Of a stretch of 64,000 bases of DNA, positions 6,146 through 15,636 are shown piece after piece (position 1 is the stretch's first letter; each line of letters starts with the position of its first letter). The position numbers and the translations under genes are program-made. Below the pieces are notes generated by a model. That model saw only the letters and a program-made list of their open reading frames with translations. It was not told the DNA's origin and ran no database searches. Source of the stretch: Sediminicoccus rosea. GTDB taxonomy: Bacteria > Pseudomonadota > Alphaproteobacteria > Acetobacterales > Acetobacteraceae. Location of the stretch: positions 4,303,001 through 4,367,000 of the forward strand of contig NZ_CP137852.1 of NCBI RefSeq assembly GCF_033547095.1. The letters are read 5' to 3'.

Positions 6146-8449
6146 ATGACCGCCTATAATCTCGGTTTCCCGCGCATGGGTCTGCGGCGCGAACTCAAGA
6201 CCGCGCTGGAGGCCCATTGGTCAGGCCAGGCCGATGAGGCCGCGCTGCTCGCCACCGCCGCCGAGCTGCGCGCGCGCCACTGGGCCCTGCAGCGGGCCGT
6301 CGGCATCGCCGTGCCGCCCAGCAACGACTTCGCCCTCTATGACCACGTGCTCGACCACGCCTGCGCCTTCGGCGTGATTCCGGAGGGCTATGGCTGGCGG
6401 CCGGGCGAGCCCGTCTCGCTCGCCACGCGCTTCGCCCTGGCGCGCGGCGCGCGCGGCACGGCCGGCGAGCGCGCGGCCGGCATCGCCCCGGGCGCGCCCG
6501 CGCTGGAGATGACCAAGTGGTTCGACACGAACTACCACTACCTGGTCCCCGTCTTCCGCCCGGACCAGGCCTTCATCGCGACGGGCTTCCCCGCCGTGGA
6601 CGCCTTCGAGGAGGCCAAGGCGCTGGGCTATCCGACGCGGCCCGTGCTGCTCGGCCCCGTCTCCTTCCTGCTCCTCGGCAAGATGGCCGGTGGCGCGGGG
6701 GATCCGCTGGCGCTGCTGCCCGGCCTGCTTCCGCTGTATGCCGAGACGCTGCGCCGGCTGGCCGCCGCCGGCGCACGCGAGGTGCAGATGGATGAGCCCT
6801 GCCTCTCGCTCGACCTGCAGCCCGCCGCGCGCACCGCGCTCCGCGCCGCCTATCTGGTGCTGGCCGGCGCGGCGCCACGACTCTCGCTCATGCTCGCCGC
6901 CTATTTCGGCGATCTGCGCGAAAATCTGGAGACGGCGCTCGGCCTGCCGGTGGCGGGGCTGCATCTCGACCTGGTGCGCGCGCCGCGCATGCTCGACCTG
7001 GCCCTGCGCCAAGCGCCGCCGCGCATGATGCTCTCGCTCGGCGTGGTGGATGGCCGCAATGTCTGGGCGACCGATCTCTCCCGCGCCTTCCAGCAGGTGC
7101 GGGCGGCGGCGGCCGCACGGCGCTTCGAGCTGTTGCAGGTGGCGCCCTCCTGCTCGTTGCTGCACAGCCCGGTGGATCTGGCGGGCGAGACCGGGCTCGA
7201 TCCTGAGCTGCGCGGCTGGATGGCCTTCGCCCGGCAGAAGCTGGAGGAGGTGGCGATCCTCGCGCGCGGCCTCACCGCCGGGCGGGGCGCCATCGCGGCC
7301 GAACTGGCGGCGAGCGATGCCCGGCAGGAGGCGCGGCGCCGCTCACCCCGGCTGCATGATCCGGCCGTGGCCGAGCGCCTCGCCGCCGGCCGCGCCGAGG
7401 ATGCGGCGCGCGTGCCCTTCGCCGAGCGGCGCATGGCGCAGCAGACGCGGCTCAGGCTGCCGGGCTTCCCCACCACCACCATCGGCAGCTTCCCGCAGAC
7501 CGCCGAGATCCGCGCCGCCCGCGCCGCCCGCAAGCGCGGCGAGGTGACGGAAGCGGCCTATCACGCCTTCCTCACCGAACGCATGGCGGAGGCGATCCGC
7601 TGGCAGGAGGAGATCGGCCTCGATGTGCTGGTGCATGGCGAGTTCGAGCGCAACGACATGGTCGAGCACTTCGCCGACTTCCTCACCGGCTTCGCGGTGA
7701 CGAAGAGTGGCTGGGTGCAGAGCTATGGCTCGCGCTGCGTGAAGCCGCCGGTGATCTTCGGCGATGTCTCGCGCCCCGGGCCGATGACGGTGGAATGGGC
7801 GCGCCGCGCGCAGGCGCTGACAGAACGGCCGATGAAGGGCATGCTCACCGGCCCGGTGACCATGCTGCAATGGTCCTTCGTGCGCGACGATATTCCGCGC
7901 GCGGCGGTACGGCGGCAGCTCGCCTACGCGATCCGCGACGAGGTGACCGACCTGGAGGCGGCGGGCATCCCCATCGTGCAGATCGACGAGCCTGCCTTCC
8001 GCGAGGGCCTGCCGCTCAGGCGCGACGAATGGGACGCCTACCTGACCGATGCGGTGCATTGCTTCCGCATCTCGGCCAGCGGCGTGCGGCCGGAGACGCA
8101 GATCCACACCCACATGTGCTACTCCGAGTTCAACGACATCATGGACCGCATCGCCCAGATGGATGCCGACGTGATCTCGATCGAGACGGCGCGCAGCCGG
8201 ATGGAGCTGCTCGCCGCCTTCGTGGACTTCGCCTATCCGAACGAGATCGGGCCGGGCGTCTATGACATCCACGCGCCGCGCGTGCCCGAGGCGGCGGAGA
8301 TGGAACGCCTGCTGCGGATCGCGGCGCAGCGGGTCCCGGCGGAGCGGATCTGGGTCAATCCCGATTGCGGGCTGAAGACCCGCAGATGGGAAGAGGTGCG
8401 CCCGGCCCTGCAACGCATGGTGGAAGCCGCGCGCACGCTGCGCGGCTGA
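6146..8449 (+). CDS. metE: Cobalamin-independent methionine synthase
   Basis: Protein of 767 residues, the normal MetE length. It transfers the methyl group of 5-methyltetrahydropteroyl-triglutamate to homocysteine without B12. The N-terminal half begins TAYNLGFPRMGLRRELK; the C-terminal half contains the linker LPGFPTTTIGSFPQT and the zinc/homocysteine site, with His656 and Cys658 in HTHMCYSEF and Cys741 in NPDCGLKTR. All expected ligands are present. It is the last gene of the B12-riboswitch transcript, so it should be made only when cobalamin is low. That implies the genome also has the B12-dependent MetH (not in this window). Its 3' end faces a convergent Bug-receptor gene. Confidence 0.97.
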   Translation: MTAYNLGFPRMGLRRELKTALEAHWSGQADEAALLATAAELRARHWALQRAVGIAVPPSNDFALYDHVLDHACAFGVIPEGYGWRPGEPVSLATRFALARGARGTAGERAAGIAPGAPALEMTKWFDTNYHYLVPVFRPDQAFIATGFPAVDAFEEAKALGYPTRPVLLGPVSFLLLGKMAGGAGDPLALLPGLLPLYAETLRRLAAAGAREVQMDEPCLSLDLQPAARTALRAAYLVLAGAAPRLSLMLAAYFGDLRENLETALGLPVAGLHLDLVRAPRMLDLALRQAPPRMMLSLGVVDGRNVWATDLSRAFQQVRAAAAARRFELLQVAPSCSLLHSPVDLAGETGLDPELRGWMAFARQKLEEVAILARGLTAGRGAIAAELAASDARQEARRRSPRLHDPAVAERLAAGRAEDAARVPFAERRMAQQTRLRLPGFPTTTIGSFPQTAEIRAARAARKRGEVTEAAYHAFLTERMAEAIRWQEEIGLDVLVHGEFERNDMVEHFADFLTGFAVTKSGWVQSYGSRCVKPPVIFGDVSRPGPMTVEWARRAQALTERPMKGMLTGPVTMLQWSFVRDDIPRAAVRRQLAYAIRDEVTDLEAAGIPIVQIDEPAFREGLPLRRDEWDAYLTDAVHCFRISASGVRPETQIHTHMCYSEFNDIMDRIAQMDADVISIETARSRMELLAAFVDFAYPNEIGPGVYDIHAPRVPEAAEMERLLRIAAQRVPAERIWVNPDCGLKTRRWEEVRPALQRMVEAARTLRG

Positions 8450-8460
8450 CGCCGCGCGCC

Positions 8461-9417
8461 CTACCCGGCGCGGCGGGCGACGCCCGAGCCGCGGATCGCC
8501 GCCTCCACGCCGGGTCGCACCTGCTGGATGAGCGCGGAGGTCGCCGCGCCATCCAGCACGCGGGTCGCGATGCTGGCCCCGTTCTGCCGCGCCTGCACCT
8601 CGGGGTCGCGCGCGGCGGCGAGCAGTGCGCCGGCCAGCCGCTCGCGGATCGCAGGCGGCATGCCCACCGGGCCGGCCCAGATGATGGGCTGGCGCGTCGC
8701 CGTCTCGAAGCCCTGCTCGATCAGCGTCGGCACATCGGGGAATTCGGGCCAGCGATCCACGCTCGCACTCGCCAGCATGCGGAGATTGCCGGCACGCACC
8801 AGGCCGATCATCTCCGGCGTGCCGGTGTAGGTGTCGATATGGCCGCCGGCCACCTGCGCCGCCGCATCGGTGATGCTGCCGAACTGGATGTAGTTCATCT
8901 CGAACCGCGCGAGGCGCTGGAACTCAAACATCGCGACGGCCGAGCCCGGATTGGTGCTGGCGAAGGTGACCGGCCGGCGCCGTGCCTCGGCCACGAAATC
9001 CGCGATGCTGCGGACATTCGGCATGGAGGGGCCGACCGGGAAGCCGATCCGCAATTCGGAGGTGGTGCCCAGGATGTCGAAGCTCTCGAAGGGCCGGTAG
9101 GGCACTTCCATCGTCAGCGGCGCCACCACCAGCGCGGAGAGGCCGACGAGGCCGAAGGTATAGCCATCGGGCCGCGAGGCCGCGATGCGCGCGGGGCCGA
9201 GCGTGCCGCCCGCGCCCGGCGTATTGCGCACGATGACGCTGACGCCGAGCGTGCGTTCCATATGCGCCGCGATGGAGCGCGCCACCACATCCGTGCCGCC
9301 GCCCGGACCGAAGCCGGTGACGAGCTGGATCTCACGGCTGGGCCAGGCGCCCTGGGCCTGGGCATGGAGCGCGGGAATGGCAAGGCTGGCGCCCGCGAGG
9401 AGGCTGCGGCGATGCAT
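8461..9417 (-). CDS. Bug/TctC-family extracytoplasmic solute receptor
   Basis: Protein of 318 residues with a signal peptide (MHRRSLLAGASLAIPALHAQAQ) and the family hallmarks: WPSREIQLVTGFGPGGGTD near the N-terminus, NTPGAGGTLGPARIAASRPDGYT, and GPVGMPPAIRERL near the C-terminus. Members are periplasmic binding proteins that capture small organic acids or similar ligands. Many, as here, stand alone without TctA/TctB membrane subunits. The ligand cannot be told from sequence. It is a single gene, tail-to-tail with metE and divergent from an ABC exporter. Confidence 0.92.
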   Translation of the reverse strand: MHRRSLLAGASLAIPALHAQAQGAWPSREIQLVTGFGPGGGTDVVARSIAAHMERTLGVSVIVRNTPGAGGTLGPARIAASRPDGYTFGLVGLSALVVAPLTMEVPYRPFESFDILGTTSELRIGFPVGPSMPNVRSIADFVAEARRRPVTFASTNPGSAVAMFEFQRLARFEMNYIQFGSITDAAAQVAGGHIDTYTGTPEMIGLVRAGNLRMLASASVDRWPEFPDVPTLIEQGFETATRQPIIWAGPVGMPPAIRERLAGALLAAARDPEVQARQNGASIATRVLDGAATSALIQQVRPGVEAAIRGSGVARRAG

Positions 9418-9546
9418 GGCGTGTCTCTCCCTGGCCGCCGCCCTGCCTGGGGCGATGGTCCGCGCGGGAAGCCTCCCCGGCGGCGGGGCGCGCTGTCAAT
9501 GAAATCCATGCCGACAGGGGATGACGCCCGGCGCGCAGGGCCGCAT

Positions 9547-10332
9547 ATGCGGGAGGTGACCCAAGCCCTGATTGTCGAGAAGCTCCTGAAAACCTATGCG
9601 CCTGACCGTCCCCCGGCGGTGGACGGGCTCGACTTCACGCTCGCGCGCGGGGCGACGATGGGGCTGCTCGGCGGCAATGGCGCGGGCAAGACCACCACCA
9701 TCGCCATGCTGCTGGGGCTGCTGGTGCCGACCTCCGGCCGCATCATCGCGCTGGGGCATGACATGGCGACCGATCGCTTCGCGGCGCTGGCGCGAATGAA
9801 TTTCTCCTCGCCCTATATCGCGCTGCCGCATCGCATCTCGGTGCGCGAGAACCTGACCGTCTATGGCCATCTCTACAATGTGCCGGGCCTCAAGCGCCGC
9901 ATCGCGCAGCTGGCCGAGGAATTGCAGCTCACGGATTTCATCGACCGGCCGGCGGGTGAGCTCTCGGCTGGGCAGAAGACGCGCGTGGCGCTGGCCAAGG
10001 CGCTGATCAACACGCCCGAACTGCTGCTGCTGGACGAACCCACCGCGAGCCTCGACCCCGATACGGGCGATTGGGTGCGCAGCAGCATCGAGCGCTACCG
10101 CGCGGCCACGGGCTGCGCCATCCTCCTCGCCAGCCACAACATGGCGGAGGTGGAGCGGCTCTGCGGCCATGTGCTCATGCTCAAGCAGGGGCGCGTGGTG
10201 GATGAGGGCGCGCCCGCAGACCTGGTCGCCCGCTACGGCCGCGAGGATCTGGAGCAGGTGTTCCTCGACATCGCGCGGGGGACGCGCGTCGATGATGACA
10301 CGCGGGGCACGCGTGATGGAGACGCCGCATGA
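9547..10332 (+). CDS. ABC transporter ATP-binding protein (DrrA/NodI-like)
   Basis: Protein of 261 residues from the ATG at 9547, which has CAGGG six bases upstream; an earlier ATG at 9499 would add a non-conserved tail. Walker A GGNGAGKT spans residues 42-49, the signature LSAGQ 139-143, Walker B LLLLDEP 159-165, and the H-loop is in ASHNMAE. The C-terminal tail is acidic and Arg/Asp-rich. It overlaps the downstream permease gene by four bases (ATGA), so the two form a translationally coupled two-gene exporter of the ABC-2 type. The substrate is unknown; polysaccharide, lipid-like molecules or drugs are all possible for this subfamily. Confidence 0.93.
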   Translation: MREVTQALIVEKLLKTYAPDRPPAVDGLDFTLARGATMGLLGGNGAGKTTTIAMLLGLLVPTSGRIIALGHDMATDRFAALARMNFSSPYIALPHRISVRENLTVYGHLYNVPGLKRRIAQLAEELQLTDFIDRPAGELSAGQKTRVALAKALINTPELLLLDEPTASLDPDTGDWVRSSIERYRAATGCAILLASHNMAEVERLCGHVLMLKQGRVVDEGAPADLVARYGREDLEQVFLDIARGTRVDDDTRGTRDGDAA

Positions 10333-11138
10333 CCGCCGATCTTGGCGCGCTGCGCCGCGTCTGGGGCCTGGTCTATCGCCACCTGGCCCTCTACCGCCGC
10401 TCGCCGCCGCGGCTGATCGAGCTGATGTACTGGCCGATCCTGCAGATGATCGTCTGGGGCTTCATGACGACCTACCTCGCGGGCCTCCAGAACAACGTGG
10501 CCAGTGCCGCGGCCGGCGTGCTGCTGGGCGGCGTGCTGCTGTGGGAGGCGGCTTTGCGGAGCCAGATGGGCTTCTCCATCTCCTTCCTGGAGGAGATCTG
10601 GTCCCGCAACCTCGGCCACATCTTCGTCTCGCCGCTCAGGCCCGGCGAGTTGGTGGCGGGGCTGATGGCGATGTCGGTGCTGCGCACGCTGGTGGGCGTG
10701 GTGCCGGCGATCATCCTCGCCTGGCTGCTCTATGCCTTCAACGTCTTCAACATGGGCCCGGCCATGGTGCTGTTCTTCGCGGCGCTGATCCTGATGGGTT
10801 GGGCGGTGGCGCTGGGCTGCACCTCGCTCATCCTGCGCTATGGCGCGGGCGCCGAGAGCCTCGCCTGGTCGGTGCTCTTCGGCATCGCGCCCTTCGCAGC
10901 GGTGTTCTATCCGGTCAGCACACTGCCCGGCTGGCTGCAACCCGTGGCGCTGGCGCTGCCGGCCGCGCATGTCTTCGAGGGGATGCGCGCCGCGCTGATG
11001 GAAGGCCGCATCGCCTGGGGGCACCTGTTGGCCGCCTATGGGCTGAACGCGCTCTGGCTCGCGGCGATGGGCTGGCTCTTCATGCGGCAATTGCAGGCGG
11101 CGCGGGTGCGCGGCGCGCTTCTCAACATCGGCGAGTGA
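10329..11138 (+). CDS. ABC-2 type transporter permease
   Basis: Protein of 269 residues with six predicted membrane segments (for example LIELMYWPILQMIVWGFM, LVGVVPAIILAWLLYAF, AMVLFFAALILMGWAVALG, LFGIAPFAAVFYPVSTLPGW). The PVSTLPGWLQPVALALPAAH stretch is the conserved ABC-2 signature near the last helices. It is the membrane partner of the ATPase encoded immediately upstream, with a four-base overlap of the two reading frames. No accessory gene follows, since the next gene is convergent. Confidence 0.92.
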   Translation: MTADLGALRRVWGLVYRHLALYRRSPPRLIELMYWPILQMIVWGFMTTYLAGLQNNVASAAAGVLLGGVLLWEAALRSQMGFSISFLEEIWSRNLGHIFVSPLRPGELVAGLMAMSVLRTLVGVVPAIILAWLLYAFNVFNMGPAMVLFFAALILMGWAVALGCTSLILRYGAGAESLAWSVLFGIAPFAAVFYPVSTLPGWLQPVALALPAAHVFEGMRAALMEGRIAWGHLLAAYGLNALWLAAMGWLFMRQLQAARVRGALLNIGE

Positions 11139-11145
11139 TGCGGCG

Positions 11146-12897
11146 TCAGGCGAGGTAGTCGAAGACGTCGCCTTCCGCCGCGGCGCCTTCGATGTGCCGG
11201 CGGTGCCAAAGCGCGTAGAACAGCAGATGCCAGGCGGCCGCCCCCGCCTTCTTCTCGCCCGCGTGGCGGAACACCTGCTCGACGCGCCCAGGCTTGCAGA
11301 GTTCCGCGATGCCCGGCTGCCGCGCGACCAGCGGGCCCAGCGCATCCGCCCGGCGCTCGATCCAGGCGCCGACCGGCACGGTGAAGCCCTGCTTGGGGCG
11401 AAAGGGCTCGCTGGCCGGGAAGTGCTTCGCGAGCCAGGCGCGCAGCAGGTATTTGCCCTGGTTGTCGCGCACCTTCAGCGCATCCGGCAGACGGAAGGCG
11501 GCGTCGGCCACGCCGGAATCGAGGAAGGGCGTGCGGCCCTCCACGCCATGCGCCATCAGGCAGCGATCGAGCTTGGTCAGCAGGTCATTGGGCAGCCAGT
11601 CGGCCACGTCCAGCGCCTGCGCCGCCTGCAGCCGGGTGCGGCCGCCGCGCGCGGCGTCGCTCTCGGCGGCGGCAATGCCGTCCCGCCAGAAGCGCGGCTC
11701 GGCGCGGAGCACATCCAGTCGGTCGAAGGTGCCGCGCGCGCGCATGGCGCGGCCCCAGCGCCACCAGGGCCGCATGGCGGAGCGGTAGCGGCCATAGCCG
11801 CCGAAGATCTCGTCGCCGCCCTCGCCCGAGAGCACGACCTTCACCTCCTGCCGCGCACGGCGCGCCAGGAACCAGGTGGGGATGATGGCGTAATCCGCCG
11901 CCGGGTCATCCATGCAGGCGACGATCTCGGGCAAATGCCGCCAGACCATCGCCTCATCCACCATCACCTCGATGTGGCGGGCACCCGCGGCCTCGGCCGC
12001 GCGGCGGGCGGCGGCGCGCTCATCGGCGGCCCCCTTCACGTCGAAGCCCGCGGTGAAGGCCATCACCGGCTTCTCGTTGAGCCGCGCCATCATCGCCAGG
12101 ATCGCGGCGCTGTCCGTGCCACCCGAGAGGAAGAGGCCATAGGGCACGTCGCTGCGCTGGTGCAGCGTGACGCTCTCCTCCAGCGCGACGTCCAGGCGGG
12201 CCAGCGCCACCTCCTCGCTGATGGATTCGGGCGGGCCCTCGGGGAGCGCCATGCGGCGGTGCCGCTCGACGATCTTGCCATCGGCGATGGTCAGGCTCTC
12301 GCCGGGCAGCAGGCGACGGATGCCCTGGAAGATGGTCTCCGCGCCCGTGGTGAATTGCAGCTGGAGCAATTCGTCGCGCGCCTCGGGCCGGATGCGCGGC
12401 TCGGCGAAGCCGCCGGCGATCAGCGCCTGCGGCTCGGAGGCAAAGGCGATGCCCGCCTCGGTCTCGGCGATGTAGAGCGGCTTGATGCCGAAGGGGTCGC
12501 GCGCCAGCACGAGCCGCCGCGAGGGCCGGTCATGCAGGGCGATGGCATACATGCCCCGCAGCTGGTCCACGAAGGCCAGGCCATCGCGCCGGTAGAGATG
12601 CAGCGGCGGCTCGCAATCGGATTGCGTGGTGCAGAGCAACTGGTTCCGCTCGCGCAGTTCCCGGTAATTGTAGATCTCGCCATTCGCGACCAGCGCGGCG
12701 CCGCCCGCGAAAAGCGGCTGGTCGCCCGTGACCAGGTCGATGATGGAGAGCCGCGTGTGCGCGAGGGCCACCGCGCCCGCCACATGCTGGCCCGAGCCGT
12801 CCGGGCCGCGATGGGCGAGGGCCGCCAGCATGGCATCCAGCGCGCCCTCGGGCGCCTGGGCGCCGGGGCGCAGCGCGAGGCCCGCGAGGCCGCACAT
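11146..12897 (-). CDS. asnB: Glutamine-hydrolysing asparagine synthase
   Basis: Protein of 583 residues starting MCGLAGLALRPG, with the N-terminal nucleophile Cys2 exposed after Met removal. The N-terminal Ntn glutaminase domain (HRGPDGSGQH, LAHTRLSIIDL, NGEIYNYRELR) is followed by the synthetase domain with the ATP pyrophosphatase loop FLSGGTDSAAI and SGEGGDEIFGGY. Family members amidate aspartate or, in polysaccharide clusters, modify sugar acids. This gene ends an operon of four glycosyltransferases on the same strand, so a role in glycan or surface-polymer amidation is plausible, though housekeeping asparagine synthesis remains possible. The start lies 11 bases after the upstream glycosyltransferase stop. 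Confidence 0.92.
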   Translation of the reverse strand: MCGLAGLALRPGAQAPEGALDAMLAALAHRGPDGSGQHVAGAVALAHTRLSIIDLVTGDQPLFAGGAALVANGEIYNYRELRERNQLLCTTQSDCEPPLHLYRRDGLAFVDQLRGMYAIALHDRPSRRLVLARDPFGIKPLYIAETEAGIAFASEPQALIAGGFAEPRIRPEARDELLQLQFTTGAETIFQGIRRLLPGESLTIADGKIVERHRRMALPEGPPESISEEVALARLDVALEESVTLHQRSDVPYGLFLSGGTDSAAILAMMARLNEKPVMAFTAGFDVKGAADERAAARRAAEAAGARHIEVMVDEAMVWRHLPEIVACMDDPAADYAIIPTWFLARRARQEVKVVLSGEGGDEIFGGYGRYRSAMRPWWRWGRAMRARGTFDRLDVLRAEPRFWRDGIAAAESDAARGGRTRLQAAQALDVADWLPNDLLTKLDRCLMAHGVEGRTPFLDSGVADAAFRLPDALKVRDNQGKYLLRAWLAKHFPASEPFRPKQGFTVPVGAWIERRADALGPLVARQPGIAELCKPGRVEQVFRHAGEKKAGAAAWHLLFYALWHRRHIEGAAAEGDVFDYLA

Positions 12898-12908
12898 CTA
12901 TCGAATCC

Positions 12909-13904
12909 TCATCGCTGCACCTTGTGCAGGAAATCGCGCCATTGCGCGAGGACTGTCGCCTCGGCGAAGTCGCGCTCGAAGGCGGCGCGGCCGGCGGCGG
13001 CCAGGGCGGCGGCGCGCCCCGGCTCGGCCAGCAGGGCGCGGATGGCCCCGGCGAGGGCCTCCGGCGCATCCACCGGCACCAGCAGCCCGGTCTCGCCATC
13101 CGTGATCAGCTCCGACGGGCCCTGGGCGGCGGCGGCGATGACGGGGCGCGCGGCGGACCATGCCTCCAGCACCACATTGCCGAGCGGCTCGTGGCGCGAG
13201 GGGCAGAGGAAGAGGTCACAGCCCGCCAGCAAGGCGCCCGTATCCTCGCGCCAGCCCAGCAGCGCCACGCGCTCAGCCACGCCACATTCCTGCGCGAGCC
13301 GCTCCAGCGCCGCGCGCTCCGGCCCCTCGCCCGCGATGCTGAGATGGGCGCCGGGCACAAGGGCGAGAGCGCGGATCAGCGTGTCGAAGCCCTTGTTCGC
13401 ATGCAGCCGGCCCATGGCGAGAAGCTGCACGCCCGAAGCGGGCGCCACGCCCGCGAAGTCGGTGGCGAAGTTGGGCAGGAAATGGACGCGCGCCTCGGGC
13501 CAGCCCTGGGCGATGATCCAGCGCCGGAGGTCGCGCGTGTTGCCCACCAGGTGATCGCAATGGCGGTAGTATTTGAGGTCGTAGTAGCCGCCCAGCCGCC
13601 CCACCAGCGTCCAGTCGCCGCGCGGCGTCATGCCGGCCGCGCGGTTCATCCAGGCCATGGCGACACGCGGCCGCCAGTCGCCGAGGATGCGGTTGAGGCG
13701 CATGGGGGTCAGGATGTCGAGCGCGCCGCCGAAGCGCAGCTCCACCGGCCGCGCATCGGCGAGGCGCGCGGCGCGGCCAGGATCGCGGCGGATCACCGGC
13801 AGCACCTCCTCGCCCGCGCGGTGCAGGGCCAGCGTCAGGCGCTCGTAGAAGGCCTCGGCGCCGCCCTGCGGCGCGCCGGCCATGATGTTGGCGAGGCGGA
13901 TCAT
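12909..13904 (-). CDS. GT4-family glycosyltransferase
   Basis: Protein of 331 residues with a two-Rossmann GT-B fold. The N-terminal part (MIRLANIMAGAPQGGAEAFYERL) has the Gly-rich acceptor loop; the C-terminal half has LLAMGRLHANKGFDTLIRAL, then HEPLGNVVLEAW with the E-x7-E nucleotide-sugar motif of retaining GT4 enzymes. It probably adds a sugar to lipopolysaccharide core or another surface glycan in the cytoplasm. It overlaps the upstream glycosyltransferase by four bases and is followed by asnB, so it belongs to a five-gene operon running from 16547 down to 11146. Donor and acceptor cannot be read. Confidence 0.9.
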   Translation of the reverse strand: MIRLANIMAGAPQGGAEAFYERLTLALHRAGEEVLPVIRRDPGRAARLADARPVELRFGGALDILTPMRLNRILGDWRPRVAMAWMNRAAGMTPRGDWTLVGRLGGYYDLKYYRHCDHLVGNTRDLRRWIIAQGWPEARVHFLPNFATDFAGVAPASGVQLLAMGRLHANKGFDTLIRALALVPGAHLSIAGEGPERAALERLAQECGVAERVALLGWREDTGALLAGCDLFLCPSRHEPLGNVVLEAWSAARPVIAAAAQGPSELITDGETGLLVPVDAPEALAGAIRALLAEPGRAAALAAAGRAAFERDFAEATVLAQWRDFLHKVQR

Positions 13905-14875
13905 GCGAGGGCCCCTCCGGCCAAAGCCTCGAAGGCCTGCGCCACATCGGTCCAGTTGGGGCCGGGGCCGCGCGCCAGCGCCGCGCGATGCATGCGCAGC
14001 CAGAGGGCATCGTCATGCAGCAGCGCCTGCGCGCCCTCCACGAACTCGGCCTCGTTGCGCGCGACGATGCCGGTCAGCCCATCCTCGATGCGCTCTGCCA
14101 CCGCACCGCGGTCCATCACCACGCAGGGGACGCCCGCCGCCTGCGCTTCGGCCACCGCGAGGCAGAAGGTCTCGCCAGGATCGCCCAGGTAGAGCATGCA
14201 GCGGGCTTCGGTCAGGCGCGCCAGCAGCTCGGGCCGCGGTAGCGGGTCGAACAGGGAGATGCCCGGCACCGCCCCCACCCGCGCCAGGATGGGGGCCGCG
14301 CGCGCCGCCAGCCGCGCATCGCCGCCATAGGTCGCCGCCCCCGAATAGGCGTGCAGCGCGCCCAGGCCGATGCGCGGCCAGATGCGCGCCAGCTCATCCA
14401 GCCCGCGCAACGGGTTGGAGGTGAAGATCGCAACCGGCGGCGGCGGCGCGCGTTCGGCCTGCGGCGCATCGAAGGGCGGCGCGACCGCCAGCGGGATCTG
14501 CACGCGCGGCCCCGGCAGCCAGCGCGGCAGCGTCGCCGCGTGATGCGGCCCGAGCGTGACGAGCGCCGGCCGCGCCATCAACAGCGGCCAGGCATGGCGC
14601 AGCTTGTTGAGGTAGCGCGCCGGGTTGTGCAGCCAGAGCACACGCCGCCCGCGCGGCAATTCGCGGAACAGCCGCGGCACGCGCGTCGCGATGACGAGGT
14701 CGGGGCGCTCCGGCAGCGGGGTGCGCTCGCCCTCGAAATGCAGGGTCAGCGCATGGCCGCGCCGCTCGAAGGACTGCGCGAGCAGCGCCACCGCCGTCTC
14801 CACGCCGCCCAGCGGCCGCTGGCCGATCGCACCCGCCTCGATGCGCGGCCCCTCATTGGCCAGCACGATCTTCAC
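13901..14875 (-). CDS. Glycosyltransferase, GT-B fold (group 1-like)
   Basis: Protein of 324 residues starting at the GTG at 14875 (KIVLANEGPRIEAGAIGQRPLGGVE), whose GTGA overlaps the preceding gene's stop; the frame remains open further upstream, but that part is the antisense shadow of the next gene. GQRPLGGVETAVALLAQ is the N-terminal loop, and the C-terminal half contains IFTSNPLRGLDELARIWPRI and GDPGETFCLAVAEAQAAGVP, a variant of the GT4 E-x7-E region. It is the middle gene of the surface-glycan operon. A sugar specificity cannot be proposed. Confidence 0.85.
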   Translation of the reverse strand: MKIVLANEGPRIEAGAIGQRPLGGVETAVALLAQSFERRGHALTLHFEGERTPLPERPDLVIATRVPRLFRELPRGRRVLWLHNPARYLNKLRHAWPLLMARPALVTLGPHHAATLPRWLPGPRVQIPLAVAPPFDAPQAERAPPPPVAIFTSNPLRGLDELARIWPRIGLGALHAYSGAATYGGDARLAARAAPILARVGAVPGISLFDPLPRPELLARLTEARCMLYLGDPGETFCLAVAEAQAAGVPCVVMDRGAVAERIEDGLTGIVARNEAEFVEGAQALLHDDALWLRMHRAALARGPGPNWTDVAQAFEALAGGALA

Positions 14876-15636
14876 GGGCGGTGCCGCTCCGGCTCGAGCT
14901 TCGCCTTGAGGTAGGAGAGCAGGGGAAACAGCCCGGCGCAGAGCGCGATGAGCAGGCCCCAGCCGCCCTCCTTGTAGCCCTTGCGCCCGATGAGGCACTT
15001 GAACGTGCGCGAGATGAAGCGGCGAACATTGTTGGCGAGCGTGCCGATATCGCCCTGGTCCAGCAGGTCCGCCGCCTTGGCGCTGCTGTAGCGGTCGAGC
15101 CGGCGCAGCATGTCGGAGATGTCGCGGTCCACCTCGTGGCGGATGCCATGCGCGGTCAGCCGCTCGCCTTCGGCGCCGGTCCAATCGAGGCCGGGATGCA
15201 CGCGCTGCGAGCGCCAATGCTTGGCGCCGCGGCGGAAGAGGATGGGCTTCAGCGTGGTGCCGAAGCTGCCGCCCCAGCCATGGAGAATCAGCCGCTCGCC
15301 CACGTAATTGTCGATGCGCACGCGGTGGAAGGCGGCGCTGCTGCGCGCGATGAGCGCGCGAATCTCCGCCCCCAGTTCGGGCGGCACGCGCTCATCGGCG
15401 TCCACCTCCAGGATCCAGTCGCCCGTGCAGGCGGCGATGCCGGCGTTGCGGCGCTCGCCCTCCAGCGCCCAGCCGCCTTCCAGCAGCACGGCGCCGGCGG
15501 CGCGGGCGATCTCGGCACTCGCATCCGTGCTGCGATCCAACACGACGACGATCTCATCGGCGAAGCCGAGCGTGGCGAGGCAGGCGGGCAGCCGCGCCTC
15601 CTCATTGCGCGCGACGACGAGGGCGGAGAGCCTCAT
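14872..15636 (-). CDS. GT2-family glycosyltransferase (WaaE/KdtX-like)
   Basis: Protein of 254 residues. The opening LSALVVARNEEARLPACLAT and the catalytic acidic motif EVDADERVP are typical of inverting GT2 enzymes. The region LILHGWGGSFGTTLKPILFRRG and the later RRLDRYSSAKAADLLDQG resemble the WaaE/KdtX group that adds glucose to the LPS inner core. A hydrophobic C-terminal stretch (GGWGLLIALCAGLFPLLSYLKAKL) probably anchors it to the inner membrane. It overlaps both neighbours by four bases within the glycosyltransferase operon. Confidence 0.88.
   Translation of the reverse strand: MRLSALVVARNEEARLPACLATLGFADEIVVVLDRSTDASAEIARAAGAVLLEGGWALEGERRNAGIAACTGDWILEVDADERVPPELGAEIRALIARSSAAFHRVRIDNYVGERLILHGWGGSFGTTLKPILFRRGAKHWRSQRVHPGLDWTGAEGERLTAHGIRHEVDRDISDMLRRLDRYSSAKAADLLDQGDIGTLANNVRRFISRTFKCLIGRKGYKEGGWGLLIALCAGLFPLLSYLKAKLEPERHRP

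Noticed and set aside
8451-8474. GCCGCGC/GCGCGGC inverted repeat between metE and the Bug gene as a terminator
   Set aside because: Overlaps the 3' end of the Bug coding region and has no U-run; GC-rich inverted repeats of this length are frequent by chance.
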